This document shows positions 41,064-49,744 of a stretch of DNA of 64,000 nt, piece after piece (the first letter of the stretch is position 1; the number at the start of each line of letters is the position of its first letter). Below the pieces are notes generated by a model. It was given only the letters and a program-made list of their open reading frames with translations. It did not search any database and was not told the origin of the DNA. Location of the stretch: contig NZ_JACHMI010000001.1 of the NCBI RefSeq assembly GCF_014207985.1, positions 3,207,001 through 3,271,000 on the forward strand, given 5' to 3'. The translations under genes and the position numbers were made by a program. The DNA is from Nonomuraea rubra. GTDB taxonomy: Bacteria > Actinomycetota > Actinomycetes > Streptosporangiales > Streptosporangiaceae.

Positions 41064-42260
41064 ATGTCTGCCATGTCGGAAGTTGTCCCGTTGCCGTCGT
41101 TCGGCGAAGTCTTCTTCGATGCACGAGGTCAGGAGCGGTGCCTCCGCGTCACGTGGCATGAGGGGACTCTCGTCCTCAGCCTGTGGCGCGGCGAGATGTG
41201 CACAGCGAGCTTCCGCATGCCGATGGAGGACGTCGGCAGGCTGCTCGACACCCTTGACGAGGGGTTCGCGGAGGCCACGGGCGAGCAGCCCGCGGTGCCC
41301 GCGCACGACCCCGGCACGGAGGTCATGCCGGGCACCGGCACCTACCACCGGCCCCAGCAGCACAGCCAGCAGCCGCCGCAGCTCGACGAGCGGCCCACCG
41401 CCGCCCTGTCGCCCAACGACGTCCTCGTGGCCAGGGGCCCGGCGCCGCAGGACAAGCTGGTGGCCTCGTACGGCGAGACCACGGCCCCCAGGGACACCAC
41501 CCCGGCGTACGGGGAGCCCCGCACGCCCTTCACCGGCCCGCAGTACGTGGAGTCCACGGGTCCGCAGCCGAAGTACACCGGCGACCCGTTCAGCGGCCCG
41601 CAGTACACGTCCGACCCGCTGAGCGGCCCCCAGTACACCGCGGACCCGCTGAGCGGTCCCCACTACACGCAGCAGCCCCCGCAGGCCGAGCCCTTCACCG
41701 GCCCCCAGTACGTGGACGGCTCCGAGCCCGTCTACCAGCTGCCCGGCGCCGACCAGCGCAGGCAGTCGCCGCTCAGCACCGACCCGCTCGGCTTCCCGTC
41801 CCAGGCCGCCGAGCCGTACCAGCAGCAGCAGCCGTACCAGCAGGACCCGTACTCCTCCGACCCGTACGGGAACCGGCGCTCCGACGGCTACCAGCAGGCC
41901 CCGCCCCAGCCCCAGCCGAGCGCGGCCGGGCTGGGCACGCCCATGCACGGCATCCCGGGGGCGGGCCGCCGCCGCGCCGCGCCCCAGCAGCCGCAGCAGC
42001 CCGCCCAGGACTACGGCTCCTACCAGCAGAGCCCGCAGCAGCCCAACCCGGTGGACCCGCTGCTGGCCCTCGGCCGCCAGGAGCAGTACCCGCCGCAGGA
42101 CCAGTACGGGCAGGACCAGTACGGGCAGGACCAGTACACGCAGCAGCCCGACGCCGGCATGTCCCGCCCGTACGTCGGGGACCCCATGTTCTCCACGGGC
42201 GAGCGCCTGCGCCCCGAGCAGCCCGACTACCACGAGAGAAGCGACCGCAGGGAGTGGTGA
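41064..42260 (+). CDS. Proline/glutamine-rich repeat protein with conserved N-terminal domain
   Basis: This 398-residue protein has a compact N-terminal domain of about 75 residues (EVFFDARGQERCLRVTWHEG, VLSLWRGEMCTASFRMPMED) and then about 320 residues of disordered Pro, Gln, Tyr and Gly-rich sequence. The long tail contains three tandem ten-residue units of SGPQYT-DPL type and three QDQYG units, both repeated at DNA level. There is no signal or membrane segment. I do not know the family; the layout of a small domain with a tyrosine-rich tail suggests a scaffold or condensate-forming protein, which is inference. An ATG at 41073 may be the true start. Confidence 0.75.
   Translation: MSAMSEVVPLPSFGEVFFDARGQERCLRVTWHEGTLVLSLWRGEMCTASFRMPMEDVGRLLDTLDEGFAEATGEQPAVPAHDPGTEVMPGTGTYHRPQQHSQQPPQLDERPTAALSPNDVLVARGPAPQDKLVASYGETTAPRDTTPAYGEPRTPFTGPQYVESTGPQPKYTGDPFSGPQYTSDPLSGPQYTADPLSGPHYTQQPPQAEPFTGPQYVDGSEPVYQLPGADQRRQSPLSTDPLGFPSQAAEPYQQQQPYQQDPYSSDPYGNRRSDGYQQAPPQPQPSAAGLGTPMHGIPGAGRRRAAPQQPQQPAQDYGSYQQSPQQPNPVDPLLALGRQEQYPPQDQYGQDQYGQDQYTQQPDAGMSRPYVGDPMFSTGERLRPEQPDYHERSDRREW
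41581..41670 (+). repeat. 30-bp tandem repeat, three copies
   Basis: Three 30-bp units (41581, 41611 and 41641) encode the ten-residue units of the type DPLSGPQYTA inside the disordered tail. The copies differ at a few positions, mostly silent. Confidence 0.85.
42096..42140 (+). repeat. 15-bp tandem repeat, three copies
   Basis: Three copies of CAGGACCAGTACGGG (the last ends ACACG) encode QDQYG QDQYG QDQYT near the C-terminus of the same protein. Nearly identical DNA suggests recent copying. Confidence 0.9.
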
Positions 42261-42358
42261 CGCCCCGCCACGGCGCGGCGGGTACGCTCTCGGCTGGATG
42301 ATGGGCCTGGGGCGGTCGCCTGCTCGCGACCGCCCGGGTGGGGGCTGGAGGGGCGCCG

Positions 42359-43933
42359 GTGGATCCGAGCATGGGTTTTCAGCTGTTGCTGCTCGCCGGG
42401 GGCGCGGTCGGCGTGGCGGCGATCGCGCGGCGCAGGGGCTGGCCTGCCCCGCTGCTGCTGGTGGCGGCCGGGCTGCTGGTCTCGCCGCTGGTGCCGGCGG
42501 TGCCGTTGCAGCCGCAGCTGGTGCTGTACGTGTTCCTGCCGCCGCTGCTCTACTCGGCCGCGCTCGACAGCTCCTACCTGCGCCTGCGTGACGCCAAGCG
42601 GGCCGTGGGGCTGCTGTCGGTCGGGCTGGTGCTGTTCACCACGGCCGTCGTGGGGCTGGTCGTGCACCTCATGCTGCCCGACCTGCCGCTGGCGCTGGCG
42701 TTCGCGCTGGGCGCCATCATCGCCCCGCCCGACGCGGTGGCGGCCGTCGCGGTCGGCCGCCGGCTGGGGCTGCCGCGCCGGTCGCTGACCATCCTCATCG
42801 GCGAGAGCCTGTTCAACGACGCCACCGCGCTCACCCTCTACCGCGTGGCCATCGGGGCGGCCGTGGGCGGGGCCGTCAGCCTGTGGGAGGGGCTGGGCGA
42901 GTTCCTGTTCGCCGCCGCGGGCGGGGTGGCGATCGGGCTGGCGCTGGCGTTCGTCTTCGCCTGGATCTTCCGGCACACCCGTGACTCGCTGGTCGAGAAC
43001 ACGCTGATGCTGCTGATCCCGTTCGGCGCCTACCTGGCGGCGGAGAGCGTGCACGCCTCGGGCGTGATCGCGGTCGTGATCGTCGGCCTCTACCTGGGCC
43101 ACCGCATGCATCTGCAGGGGTTCGGCACCCGGCTGGTGTCCGACTCGGTGTGGAAGGTCACCGACTTCTTCCTCGAGGCGATCGTGTTCGCGCTCATCGG
43201 GCTGCAGCTCGTGACCGTGATCGAGGGCATCACCGGCTACAGCCCCTGGGCGGTCGCGGGGTACGCGGCGGCGGTGCTGGTGGTGACGATCGTCAGCAGG
43301 TTCGTGTGGGTGTTCGCGGTGACGACCGTGGTCAAGGTGTGGCGCAAGGGTGCCGGGCCCTCGGCCGCGGAGTCGGTGATCCTCGGCTGGGCGGGCATGC
43401 GGGGCGTGGTGTCGCTGGCGGCGGCGTTCTCGATCTCGGGGGTGGCCGAGCGGGACCGGGCGCTGCTGCTGTTCCTGACGTTCACGACCGTGATCGGCAC
43501 CCTGCTCATCCAGGGCACCACGTTCCCCGCGCTGATCAGGCGGCTGGGCGTGTCGAGCGAGCAGGAGCAGTACGAGGACCGCCTGGCGGAGGCGGCGGCG
43601 CAGCAGGCCGCGCTGGAGTCGGGCCTGGCGGAGCTGGAGCGGCTGGTCGGGGAGCTGGACGGCGAGCCCGACGAGATCCAGCGCCAGGTCATCGAGCAGC
43701 TCAGGGAGAAGTCGTGGCGCCGCTCGCTGTCGGCGTGGGAGCGCCTGGGCGGCGGCACCGGCGCGGGCGGCGCGGAGACGCCGAGCGCTCTCTACCGCCG
43801 CCTGCGCCGTGACATGCTGCAGGCCGAGCGGCAGGTGTTCGTCCGGCTGCGTGACGAGCGCCGCCTCGACGACGAGGTGCTGCGCGAGGTGATGGCGCAG
43901 CTCGACTTCGAGGAGGCGATCCTGGAACGGTGA
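42359..43933 (+). CDS. Na+/H+ antiporter, CPA1/NhaP type
   Basis: This 524-residue antiporter has about twelve membrane spans in the N-terminal 400 residues and a cytoplasmic helical tail of about 120 residues. Ion-exchange motifs are ALGAIIAPPDAVAAVAV and ESLFNDATAL, with the AGMRGVVSLAAAF segment. It exchanges sodium or potassium for protons to control pH and salt. I chose the GTG at 42359 because GGAGG lies 7 bases upstream; an ATG at 42371 and a GTG at 42338 are in frame. The convergent zinc-finger gene ends only three bases away. Confidence 0.92.
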   Translation: MDPSMGFQLLLLAGGAVGVAAIARRRGWPAPLLLVAAGLLVSPLVPAVPLQPQLVLYVFLPPLLYSAALDSSYLRLRDAKRAVGLLSVGLVLFTTAVVGLVVHLMLPDLPLALAFALGAIIAPPDAVAAVAVGRRLGLPRRSLTILIGESLFNDATALTLYRVAIGAAVGGAVSLWEGLGEFLFAAAGGVAIGLALAFVFAWIFRHTRDSLVENTLMLLIPFGAYLAAESVHASGVIAVVIVGLYLGHRMHLQGFGTRLVSDSVWKVTDFFLEAIVFALIGLQLVTVIEGITGYSPWAVAGYAAAVLVVTIVSRFVWVFAVTTVVKVWRKGAGPSAAESVILGWAGMRGVVSLAAAFSISGVAERDRALLLFLTFTTVIGTLLIQGTTFPALIRRLGVSSEQEQYEDRLAEAAAQQAALESGLAELERLVGELDGEPDEIQRQVIEQLREKSWRRSLSAWERLGGGTGAGGAETPSALYRRLRRDMLQAERQVFVRLRDERRLDDEVLREVMAQLDFEEAILER

Positions 43934-43936
43934 TCC

Positions 43937-44194
43937 TCACCCCATCTGGCTGTCCTCGAAGCACCACCGCCAGTTCTCGCCCCGCTCGAACGACTGCATG
44001 ACCGGGTGACCCGTCTCGTGGAAGTGCGCCGTGGCGTGCTTGGCGGGGGAGGAGTCGCAGCAGCCGATGTGGCCGCACTCCAGGCACCGCCGCAGGTGCA
44101 CCCAGCGGCCCCCCACGGCCAGGCACTCCTCGCAGCCCTCCGGCGTCTTCGCGGCGGGGTCGTCGGCCTTGGAAAGATGCTCACAAATTGCCAT
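43937..44194 (-). CDS. UBP-type zinc finger domain protein
   Basis: This 85-residue protein is one ZnF-UBP domain, with zinc ligands in the order Cys (MAICEH), CEEC, CLECGHIGC and His residues around KHATAHFHETGHPV. In eukaryotes the domain binds the free C-terminus of ubiquitin; bacterial copies have no known partner and are thought to bind other peptide ends. I chose the ATG at 44194 with AGGA upstream, since it starts the domain. It is divergent from the HAAT operon and converges with the antiporter gene. Confidence 0.9.
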   Translation of the reverse strand: MAICEHLSKADDPAAKTPEGCEECLAVGGRWVHLRRCLECGHIGCCDSSPAKHATAHFHETGHPVMQSFERGENWRWCFEDSQMG

Positions 44195-44270
44195 ACCAGA
44201 AATCCTAGGTGCTCCGTGCCGGTCGAATTTCGGCCGGGCCTCTTGTGGGGCGCTGAGCAAGCGTGGACAT

Positions 44271-44299
44271 TGGCCTCAACGGGGGAGTGATGTAGGCCA
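44271..44299. promoter_or_regulatory. Inverted repeat in the divergent region before the second HAAT operon
   Basis: TGGCCT (44271-44276) is mirrored by AGGCCA (44294-44299) with a 17-base spacer, 22 bp before the livF start. It could be an operator for the liv operon. Confidence 0.35.
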
Positions 44300-44320
44300 C
44301 ACAATCCCGAGGAGCCGCGC

Positions 44321-45082
44321 GTGCTTGAGGTACGCAACCTCGAGGTCGTCTACGACGACGTGATGCTCGTGCTGCGCGGCGTGAGCATCCGCGTGCCGCC
44401 CGGCTCGATCGTGGCGCTGCTCGGCGCGAACGGCGCGGGCAAGACCACCCTGCTGCGGGCCCTGTCGGGGCTGCTCGACGTGCACGACGGCGAGATCACC
44501 AAGGGCGAGGTCACGCTGGAGGGCGAGCCCATCCACCACCTGCGGCCCGCCCAGATCGTCCGGCGTGGCGTCAGCCAGGTGATGGAGGGCCGGCGCATCC
44601 TGGCCGAGCTGACCGTCGAGGAGAACCTCAAGGTCGGCGGCCACACGGCCGACCGGTCCCACCTGGACCGCGTCTACGGCCTGTTCCCGGTGCTGCGGGA
44701 GCGGCGCAGGGCCGTGTCGGGTTACCTGTCGGGCGGCGAGCAGCAGATGCTGGCCGTCGGCCGCGCCCTCATGGCCGGCCCGAAGTACCTGCTGCTGGAC
44801 GAGCCCAGCCTGGGCCTGGCGCCGTCGCTGGTGGGCCAGGTCCGCGACCTCATCGTGGAGATCAACCGCCAGGGCACCACGGTCCTGCTGGTCGAGCAGA
44901 ACGCCACGATGGCCCTGTCCATCGCCTCGCACGGCTACGTCATGGAGACCGGGAAGATCGTGATGGACAAGCCGTCGCGCGAGCTGCTCGCCGACGAGGA
45001 CATCAAGGAGTTCTACCTGGGGGCGGTCCGGTCGTTCCGCGAGGTCAAGCACTACAAGCGGAGAAAAAGATGGCTCTCCTGA
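44321..45082 (+). CDS. livF: HAAT-type ABC importer ATPase (LivF-like), second system
   Basis: This ATPase of 253 residues belongs to the second branched-chain/acid importer. Walker A is GANGAGKTT (residues 35-43), signature LSGGEQQML, Walker B YLLLDEPSLGLAPS and the LivF motif LLVEQNATMALSIA. The GTG start has AGGAG upstream. It is the first of six genes, livF-livG-synthetase-livH-livM-livK, and overlaps livG by 13 bases. Confidence 0.95.
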   Translation: MLEVRNLEVVYDDVMLVLRGVSIRVPPGSIVALLGANGAGKTTLLRALSGLLDVHDGEITKGEVTLEGEPIHHLRPAQIVRRGVSQVMEGRRILAELTVEENLKVGGHTADRSHLDRVYGLFPVLRERRRAVSGYLSGGEQQMLAVGRALMAGPKYLLLDEPSLGLAPSLVGQVRDLIVEINRQGTTVLLVEQNATMALSIASHGYVMETGKIVMDKPSRELLADEDIKEFYLGAVRSFREVKHYKRRKRWLS

Positions 45083-45834
45083 CGTTCGAGGACGTGCATC
45101 TGAGCTTCGCCGGGGTGAAGGCCATCGACGGCGTCTCCTTCGAGGTGCGGCAGGCGGAGCTGCTGGCCGTCATCGGCCCGAACGGCGCCGGCAAGACCTC
45201 GATCTTCAACGTGCTGTCCGGCGTCTACCGGCCGCAGCGCGGCCGGGTCACCTTCCTCGGCGAGGACCTGCTGGCCCGCCGCCCGCACGAGATCGCCGCC
45301 ATGGGCCTGGCGCGGACGTTCCAGAACGTGGAGCTCTTCCACAACCTGACCGTCCTGGACAACCTCATGCTCGGCCGCCACCACCACTTCCGCTACGGCG
45401 CGCTGTCGGCGCTCGCCTGGTACGGCCGCGCCAGGCGGGCCGAGCTGGCCGCCCGCGCCAGGATCGAGGACATCATCGACTTCCTGGAGCTGGAGGCGTG
45501 GCGCCGGCACCCCGTGCGGCTGCTGCCGTACGGGATCCAGAAGCGGGTGGAGCTGGGCCGGGCGCTGGCCATGGAGCCCCGGCTGCTCCTGCTGGACGAG
45601 CCCGTGGCCGGCATGAACCTGGAGGAGACCGAGGACATGGCCAGGTTCGTGATGGACATCCGGGACGAGCTGGGCATTCCCGTCGTGCTCGTGGACCACG
45701 ACATGGCCCTGGTCATGGACCTGGCCGACCGGGTGCTCGTGCTCGACTTCGGCCGCCCCGTCGCGCTCGGCGTCCCGGCCGAGGTGCAGCAGGACCCCGC
45801 GGTCATCGAGGCGTACCTGGGAGGAACGGCATGA
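45070..45834 (+). CDS. livG: HAAT-type ABC importer ATPase (LivG-like), second system
   Basis: This is the second ATPase, 254 residues. Walker A is GPNGAGKTS (residues 36-44); the signature differs from usual, reading LPYGIQKRVE instead of LSYGQQ, and Walker B is LLLLDEPVAGMN. Such Pro/Ile variants occur in HAAT systems with unusual acids. The switch VLVDHDMALVMDL is intact, so the ATPase should work. Its stop overlaps the acyl-CoA synthetase start (ATGA). Confidence 0.95.
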   Translation: MALLTFEDVHLSFAGVKAIDGVSFEVRQAELLAVIGPNGAGKTSIFNVLSGVYRPQRGRVTFLGEDLLARRPHEIAAMGLARTFQNVELFHNLTVLDNLMLGRHHHFRYGALSALAWYGRARRAELAARARIEDIIDFLELEAWRRHPVRLLPYGIQKRVELGRALAMEPRLLLLDEPVAGMNLEETEDMARFVMDIRDELGIPVVLVDHDMALVMDLADRVLVLDFGRPVALGVPAEVQQDPAVIEAYLGGTA

Positions 45835-47678
45835 CTACCGGCACCGCCGTGGGGACCGCCACCATCGTCACGAGGGTGCGCGAGCGAGCCAGGAGGACGC
45901 CCGAGGCCGTCGCCATGCGGCACAAGGACTTCGGCATCTGGCAGGAGGTCACCTGGGCCGCGTACTGGACGCAGGTCGAGCTGGTCGCCCACGCCCTGCT
46001 CGCGCTCGGCGTCGAGCCGGGCGACCGGGTGGCCGTGCACGCGGAGAACAGGCCGGAGTGGCTCTACACCGACCTCGGCACGGTCGCCGCCCGCGGCATC
46101 ACGGTCGGTCTCTACCCGACGAACCCGCCCGCCGAGGTCGCCTACCTGCTGGCCGACTCCGGCGCGAAGATCCTCGTCGCGGAGGACCAGGAGCAGGTGG
46201 ACAAGGCGCTGGCCGTCCTCGGCGAGTGCCCCGAGCTGCGGCGCATCATCTACCTGGAGCCGCGCGGCATCCGCGGCCGCTATGACGACGACGTGCTCAT
46301 GTCCTGGCCCGAACTGCTCGCGCTCGGGGCCGAGCACGGCGCCGCGCACCCCGGCGCCGTGGAGCGCAGCATGGCCGAGGCGGAGCCCGGCGACGTGATC
46401 ACGCTCATCTACACCTCCGGCACCACCGGGCCGCCCAAGGGCGTGATGCTCACCGTCGCGAACGTCGAGTTCGCCGTGCGCACGCTGGTCGAGGGCGGCG
46501 GCTTCACCTCCCCGCCGCCGTCGGAACACGATCTCGCGCTGTCGTACCTGCCGCTGTGCCACGTCGCCGAGCGGGCGTTCACCGTGTGGTTCAACTCGGC
46601 GGCCGGGGTGCAGGTGAACTTCGCCGAGTCCATCGACACCGTCCAGGCGAACCTGCGGGAGGTGCAGCCGACGATCCTGTTCGGGGTGCCGCGCATCTGG
46701 GAGAAGGTGCTGGCGCAGGTCAACATCAGGCTGGAGTCGGCCTCGCCGGTCAAGCGGGCGCTCACCAGGCTCTGGCTGCGGGTGGCCGACCGGGTCGGCG
46801 ACACGCTGGTGCGCACCGGCGGCCGGCACACCGCCTGGACGCGGGCGGCGTACGCGGCGGGCTGGGTGTTCTGCTACCGCTCGCTGCGCGAGCGGCTCGG
46901 CATGCGCCGGGTCCGCTACGCCGCCTCCGGCGCCGCGCCGATCGCGCCGGACGTGCTCAAGTTCTACATGGGGATCGGCGTGCCCATGCACGAGGTGTAC
47001 GGCATGAGCGAGAACACCGCCATCGCCACCGCCAACCGCCCCGGACGGGTGCGCCTGGGCACGGTCGGCGAGCCGCACCCCGCCGTCGAGCTGAAGATCG
47101 ACGAGGCCACCGGCGAGATCATGACCAGGCACCCGGGGAACTTCGCCGGCTACTGGCGCAACCCGCGCGCCACGGCCGACGTCCTGGACGGCGACGGCTG
47201 GCTGCACACCGGCGACGTGGGCGAATGGGTGGACGGCACGCACGTGCGGATCACCGACCGCATGAAGGACATCATCATCACGGCCGGTGGCAAGAACATC
47301 GCGCCCAGCGAGATCGAGAACGCGCTGAAGGCGTCGCCGTACGTGAAGGAGGCCGTGGTGGTCGGGGACCAGCGGCCGTACCTGGTGGCGCTGATCGGGA
47401 TCGAGCCGGACACGGTGGGGGAGTGGGCGCGGCGGCGCGGCCTGCCGTACACCACCTATCGGGATCTGTCGGACAAGCCGCAGGTGCGCGAGCTCGTCCA
47501 GGAGATCGTGAACGGGGTGAACGAGCGGTTCGCGTACGTGGAGCAGATCAAGCGGTTCGCGTTCCTGCCCAAGGAGCTCGACCACGAGGACGGCGAGCTG
47601 ACCGCCACCCAGAAGGTCAAGCGCTCGGCCATCGCCAAGCTCTTCGAGGACCTGGTCGAAGGGATGTACGCCCGGTGA
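45831..47678 (+). CDS. Long-chain acyl-CoA synthetase-like AMP-binding protein
   Basis: This 615-residue enzyme activates a carboxylic acid to its CoA thioester by way of an acyl-AMP. Motifs are the P-loop IYTSGTTGPPKGVM, VYGMSEN, GWLHTGDVG and the C-terminal lysine region TATQKVKRS. It fits the FadD15-like group. It sits inside the liv operon, coupled to both neighbours by four-base overlaps, which strongly suggests that the imported solute is an acid activated on entry. It is cytoplasmic, with no signal. The chain length of the acid cannot be told. Confidence 0.93.
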   Translation: MTTGTAVGTATIVTRVRERARRTPEAVAMRHKDFGIWQEVTWAAYWTQVELVAHALLALGVEPGDRVAVHAENRPEWLYTDLGTVAARGITVGLYPTNPPAEVAYLLADSGAKILVAEDQEQVDKALAVLGECPELRRIIYLEPRGIRGRYDDDVLMSWPELLALGAEHGAAHPGAVERSMAEAEPGDVITLIYTSGTTGPPKGVMLTVANVEFAVRTLVEGGGFTSPPPSEHDLALSYLPLCHVAERAFTVWFNSAAGVQVNFAESIDTVQANLREVQPTILFGVPRIWEKVLAQVNIRLESASPVKRALTRLWLRVADRVGDTLVRTGGRHTAWTRAAYAAGWVFCYRSLRERLGMRRVRYAASGAAPIAPDVLKFYMGIGVPMHEVYGMSENTAIATANRPGRVRLGTVGEPHPAVELKIDEATGEIMTRHPGNFAGYWRNPRATADVLDGDGWLHTGDVGEWVDGTHVRITDRMKDIIITAGGKNIAPSEIENALKASPYVKEAVVVGDQRPYLVALIGIEPDTVGEWARRRGLPYTTYRDLSDKPQVRELVQEIVNGVNERFAYVEQIKRFAFLPKELDHEDGELTATQKVKRSAIAKLFEDLVEGMYAR

Positions 47679-48562
47679 AGGGGCTGCTGGAGTCGGTGAT
47701 CAGGGGCCTGGGGAACGGGTCGGTGTACGCGCTGCTCGCGCTCGGCTTCGTGATCATCTACAAGGCCACGCGGGTGATCAGCTTCGCCCAGCCCGCCCTC
47801 ATGCTGGCCGGGGCCGTCGCGGTCAGCTACCTGGCCGGGGTGACCGGGTTCTACCCGGCCGTGCTGCTGGCGGCGCTGCTCATCGCGGGCGTGGCGCTGG
47901 CGATCGAGCGGGTGGCGATCAGGCCGATGGTGGGCCGGCCGGTGTTCGTGGTGGCGATCATCACGCTCGGCATCGACGTGGTGCTGCGGGTGGTGGTGAA
48001 CGCCTTCATCGGCCGGGACGTGCGGCAGGTCGGGGACCCGTGGGGGTTCACGCAGGTCACGCTCGGGCCGCTGGTCGTGCAGTCGCGCTGGCTGGCCATG
48101 ATGCTGGTCACCGCCGTGCTGGTGGCGCTGCTGTTCGCCTTCTTCCGCTACACGCGCTACGGGCTGGCGATGCGGGCGGCGGCCTTCGACCAGGAGATCG
48201 CGCTGGCCCAGGGGGTCTCCGTGGGTGCGGTGTTCGCGCTGTCGTGGGGGCTGGCCGGGTTCCTGGCGGCGATCGCCGGGATGTTCGTCGGCACCGGGCA
48301 GGGGATCGAGCAGATGACCTGGGTGATCGCGCTGAAGGCGCTGCCGGCGATCATCGTGGGCGGGCTCGACTCGCTGGGCGGGGCCGTGGCGGGCGGGCTG
48401 GTCGTGGGGGTGGTGGAGTCGCTGTTCCAGTCGTACCAGGGGGAGTTCGCGCCGTGGCTGGGGCAGAACTTCGCGGTCGTGTCGCCGTACGTGGTGATGC
48501 TGATCGTGCTGCTGGTGCGGCCGTACGGGCTGTTCGGGACGCGGGAGGTCGAGCGGGTATGA
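47675..48562 (+). CDS. livH: HAAT-type ABC importer permease (LivH-like), second system
   Basis: This 295-residue permease has about eight membrane spans. Family marks include GNGSVYALLALGFVIIYKAT near the start and the ATPase-contact loop with AMRAAAFDQEIALAQGV. The start is GTG and overlaps the synthetase stop. It pairs with LivM to form the channel. The tail RPYGLFGTREVERV is typical. Confidence 0.95.
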   Translation: MKGLLESVIRGLGNGSVYALLALGFVIIYKATRVISFAQPALMLAGAVAVSYLAGVTGFYPAVLLAALLIAGVALAIERVAIRPMVGRPVFVVAIITLGIDVVLRVVVNAFIGRDVRQVGDPWGFTQVTLGPLVVQSRWLAMMLVTAVLVALLFAFFRYTRYGLAMRAAAFDQEIALAQGVSVGAVFALSWGLAGFLAAIAGMFVGTGQGIEQMTWVIALKALPAIIVGGLDSLGGAVAGGLVVGVVESLFQSYQGEFAPWLGQNFAVVSPYVVMLIVLLVRPYGLFGTREVERV

Positions 48563-49722
48563 CCGAGACGCGAACCTCGGCCGGGGCTCCTCCCGACATA
48601 CCGACCGGCCGGTCCCGGCGGGTGCGCGGCCGGCCGCTGCTCTACACCTCCTACGCCCAGGACATGGCGCTGCTCGACACGCCCGCCAAGAAGGTCTCGA
48701 CGGGGCTGCTGGTGCTGGTCGCGTTCGCGCTGGCGGTGCTGCTGCAGGACCGGTCGCTGGAGGTGCTGGCGGGGGCGTACGTGCTGGCCATCGGGGCGAT
48801 CGGGCTCAACATCGTCACCGGGTACGCCGGGCAGGTGTCGCTCGGGCACGCGTTCTTCGTCGCGATCGGCGCGTACACGGCCGCGGCGCTCTCCGGCCCT
48901 GTGGACGGTGAAAACCTCGGCTACGGCGTCGCCGAGCTGTGGATCTGGCTGCCCGCCGCCGGCCTGGTCGCCGCCGCGGCCGGGGTGCTGGTCGCGCCGC
49001 TGGCCACCCGGCTGCGCGGCCTCTACCTGGCCGTCGTCACGCTCGGGCTGGTCTTCCTGGGCGAGCACGTCTTCAAGGAGTGGCAGGAGCTGACCGGCGG
49101 GCCGGGAGTCGGCAGGGAAGCGGCGATCCCGCAGCTCTTCGGCGTACGGCTGGACCAGGACGGGCCGCTCGGCACCAAGGAGCAGCTCCTCTACACGCTC
49201 ATGCTGGCGCTGCTCATCGGCTTCGCCGTGGCCGCCCGCAACCTGGCGCGCTCCCGCATCGGCCGCGCCTTCGCCGCCATCCGCGACCGCGACATCGCCG
49301 CCGCCGTCATCGGGGTGCCGCTCACCCGCTACAAGGTGCTCGCGTTCGGCATCTCCTCGTTCTACGCCGGATGCGCGGGCGGGCTGCTCTACACCATCTC
49401 CGGGTACGTCGAGCCGGGGTCGTTCAACCTGCTGCTGTCGGTGCAGTTCATCGCGATGGTGCTGATCGGCGGGGTGGCGACGGTGTCGGGGGCCATCGCG
49501 GGGGCGCTGTTCATCTCGCTGCTGCAGCCCGTGACCAGGTCGCTGCCGGCGCTCGTGCCGTTCATCAGCGGGGACACCACGCAGACGCCGAACGTGTTCC
49601 AGGTCGAGACCGTCCTGTACGGGCTGCTGATCGTGCTGTTCCTCATCTTCGAGCCACGGGGCCTGTTCGGCCTGTGGATCAGGGTCCGCAACTACTGGAA
49701 GTCGTGGCCTTTCTCGTACTAG
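48559..49722 (+). CDS. livM: HAAT-type ABC importer permease (LivM-like), second system
   Basis: This 387-residue permease has an unusually long N-terminal cytoplasmic extension (about 55 residues, Arg- and Gly-rich) before the first membrane span. Family marks are ITLN-type IGLNIVTGYAGQVSLGHAFF and the contact loop FAAIRDRDIAAAVIGV. It ends with RVRNYWKSWPFSY. It overlaps livH by four bases and is followed after 22 bp by the binding protein gene. Confidence 0.95.
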   Translation: MTETRTSAGAPPDIPTGRSRRVRGRPLLYTSYAQDMALLDTPAKKVSTGLLVLVAFALAVLLQDRSLEVLAGAYVLAIGAIGLNIVTGYAGQVSLGHAFFVAIGAYTAAALSGPVDGENLGYGVAELWIWLPAAGLVAAAAGVLVAPLATRLRGLYLAVVTLGLVFLGEHVFKEWQELTGGPGVGREAAIPQLFGVRLDQDGPLGTKEQLLYTLMLALLIGFAVAARNLARSRIGRAFAAIRDRDIAAAVIGVPLTRYKVLAFGISSFYAGCAGGLLYTISGYVEPGSFNLLLSVQFIAMVLIGGVATVSGAIAGALFISLLQPVTRSLPALVPFISGDTTQTPNVFQVETVLYGLLIVLFLIFEPRGLFGLWIRVRNYWKSWPFSY

Positions 49723-49744
49723 CTCGTTCTAGGAGGGGTTCTCC

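Noticed and set aside
45498..47678. Longer form of the acyl-CoA synthetase starting inside livG
   Set aside because: The extension is out-of-frame translation of livG. The ATG at 45831 overlaps the livG stop by ATGA and gives the family start.
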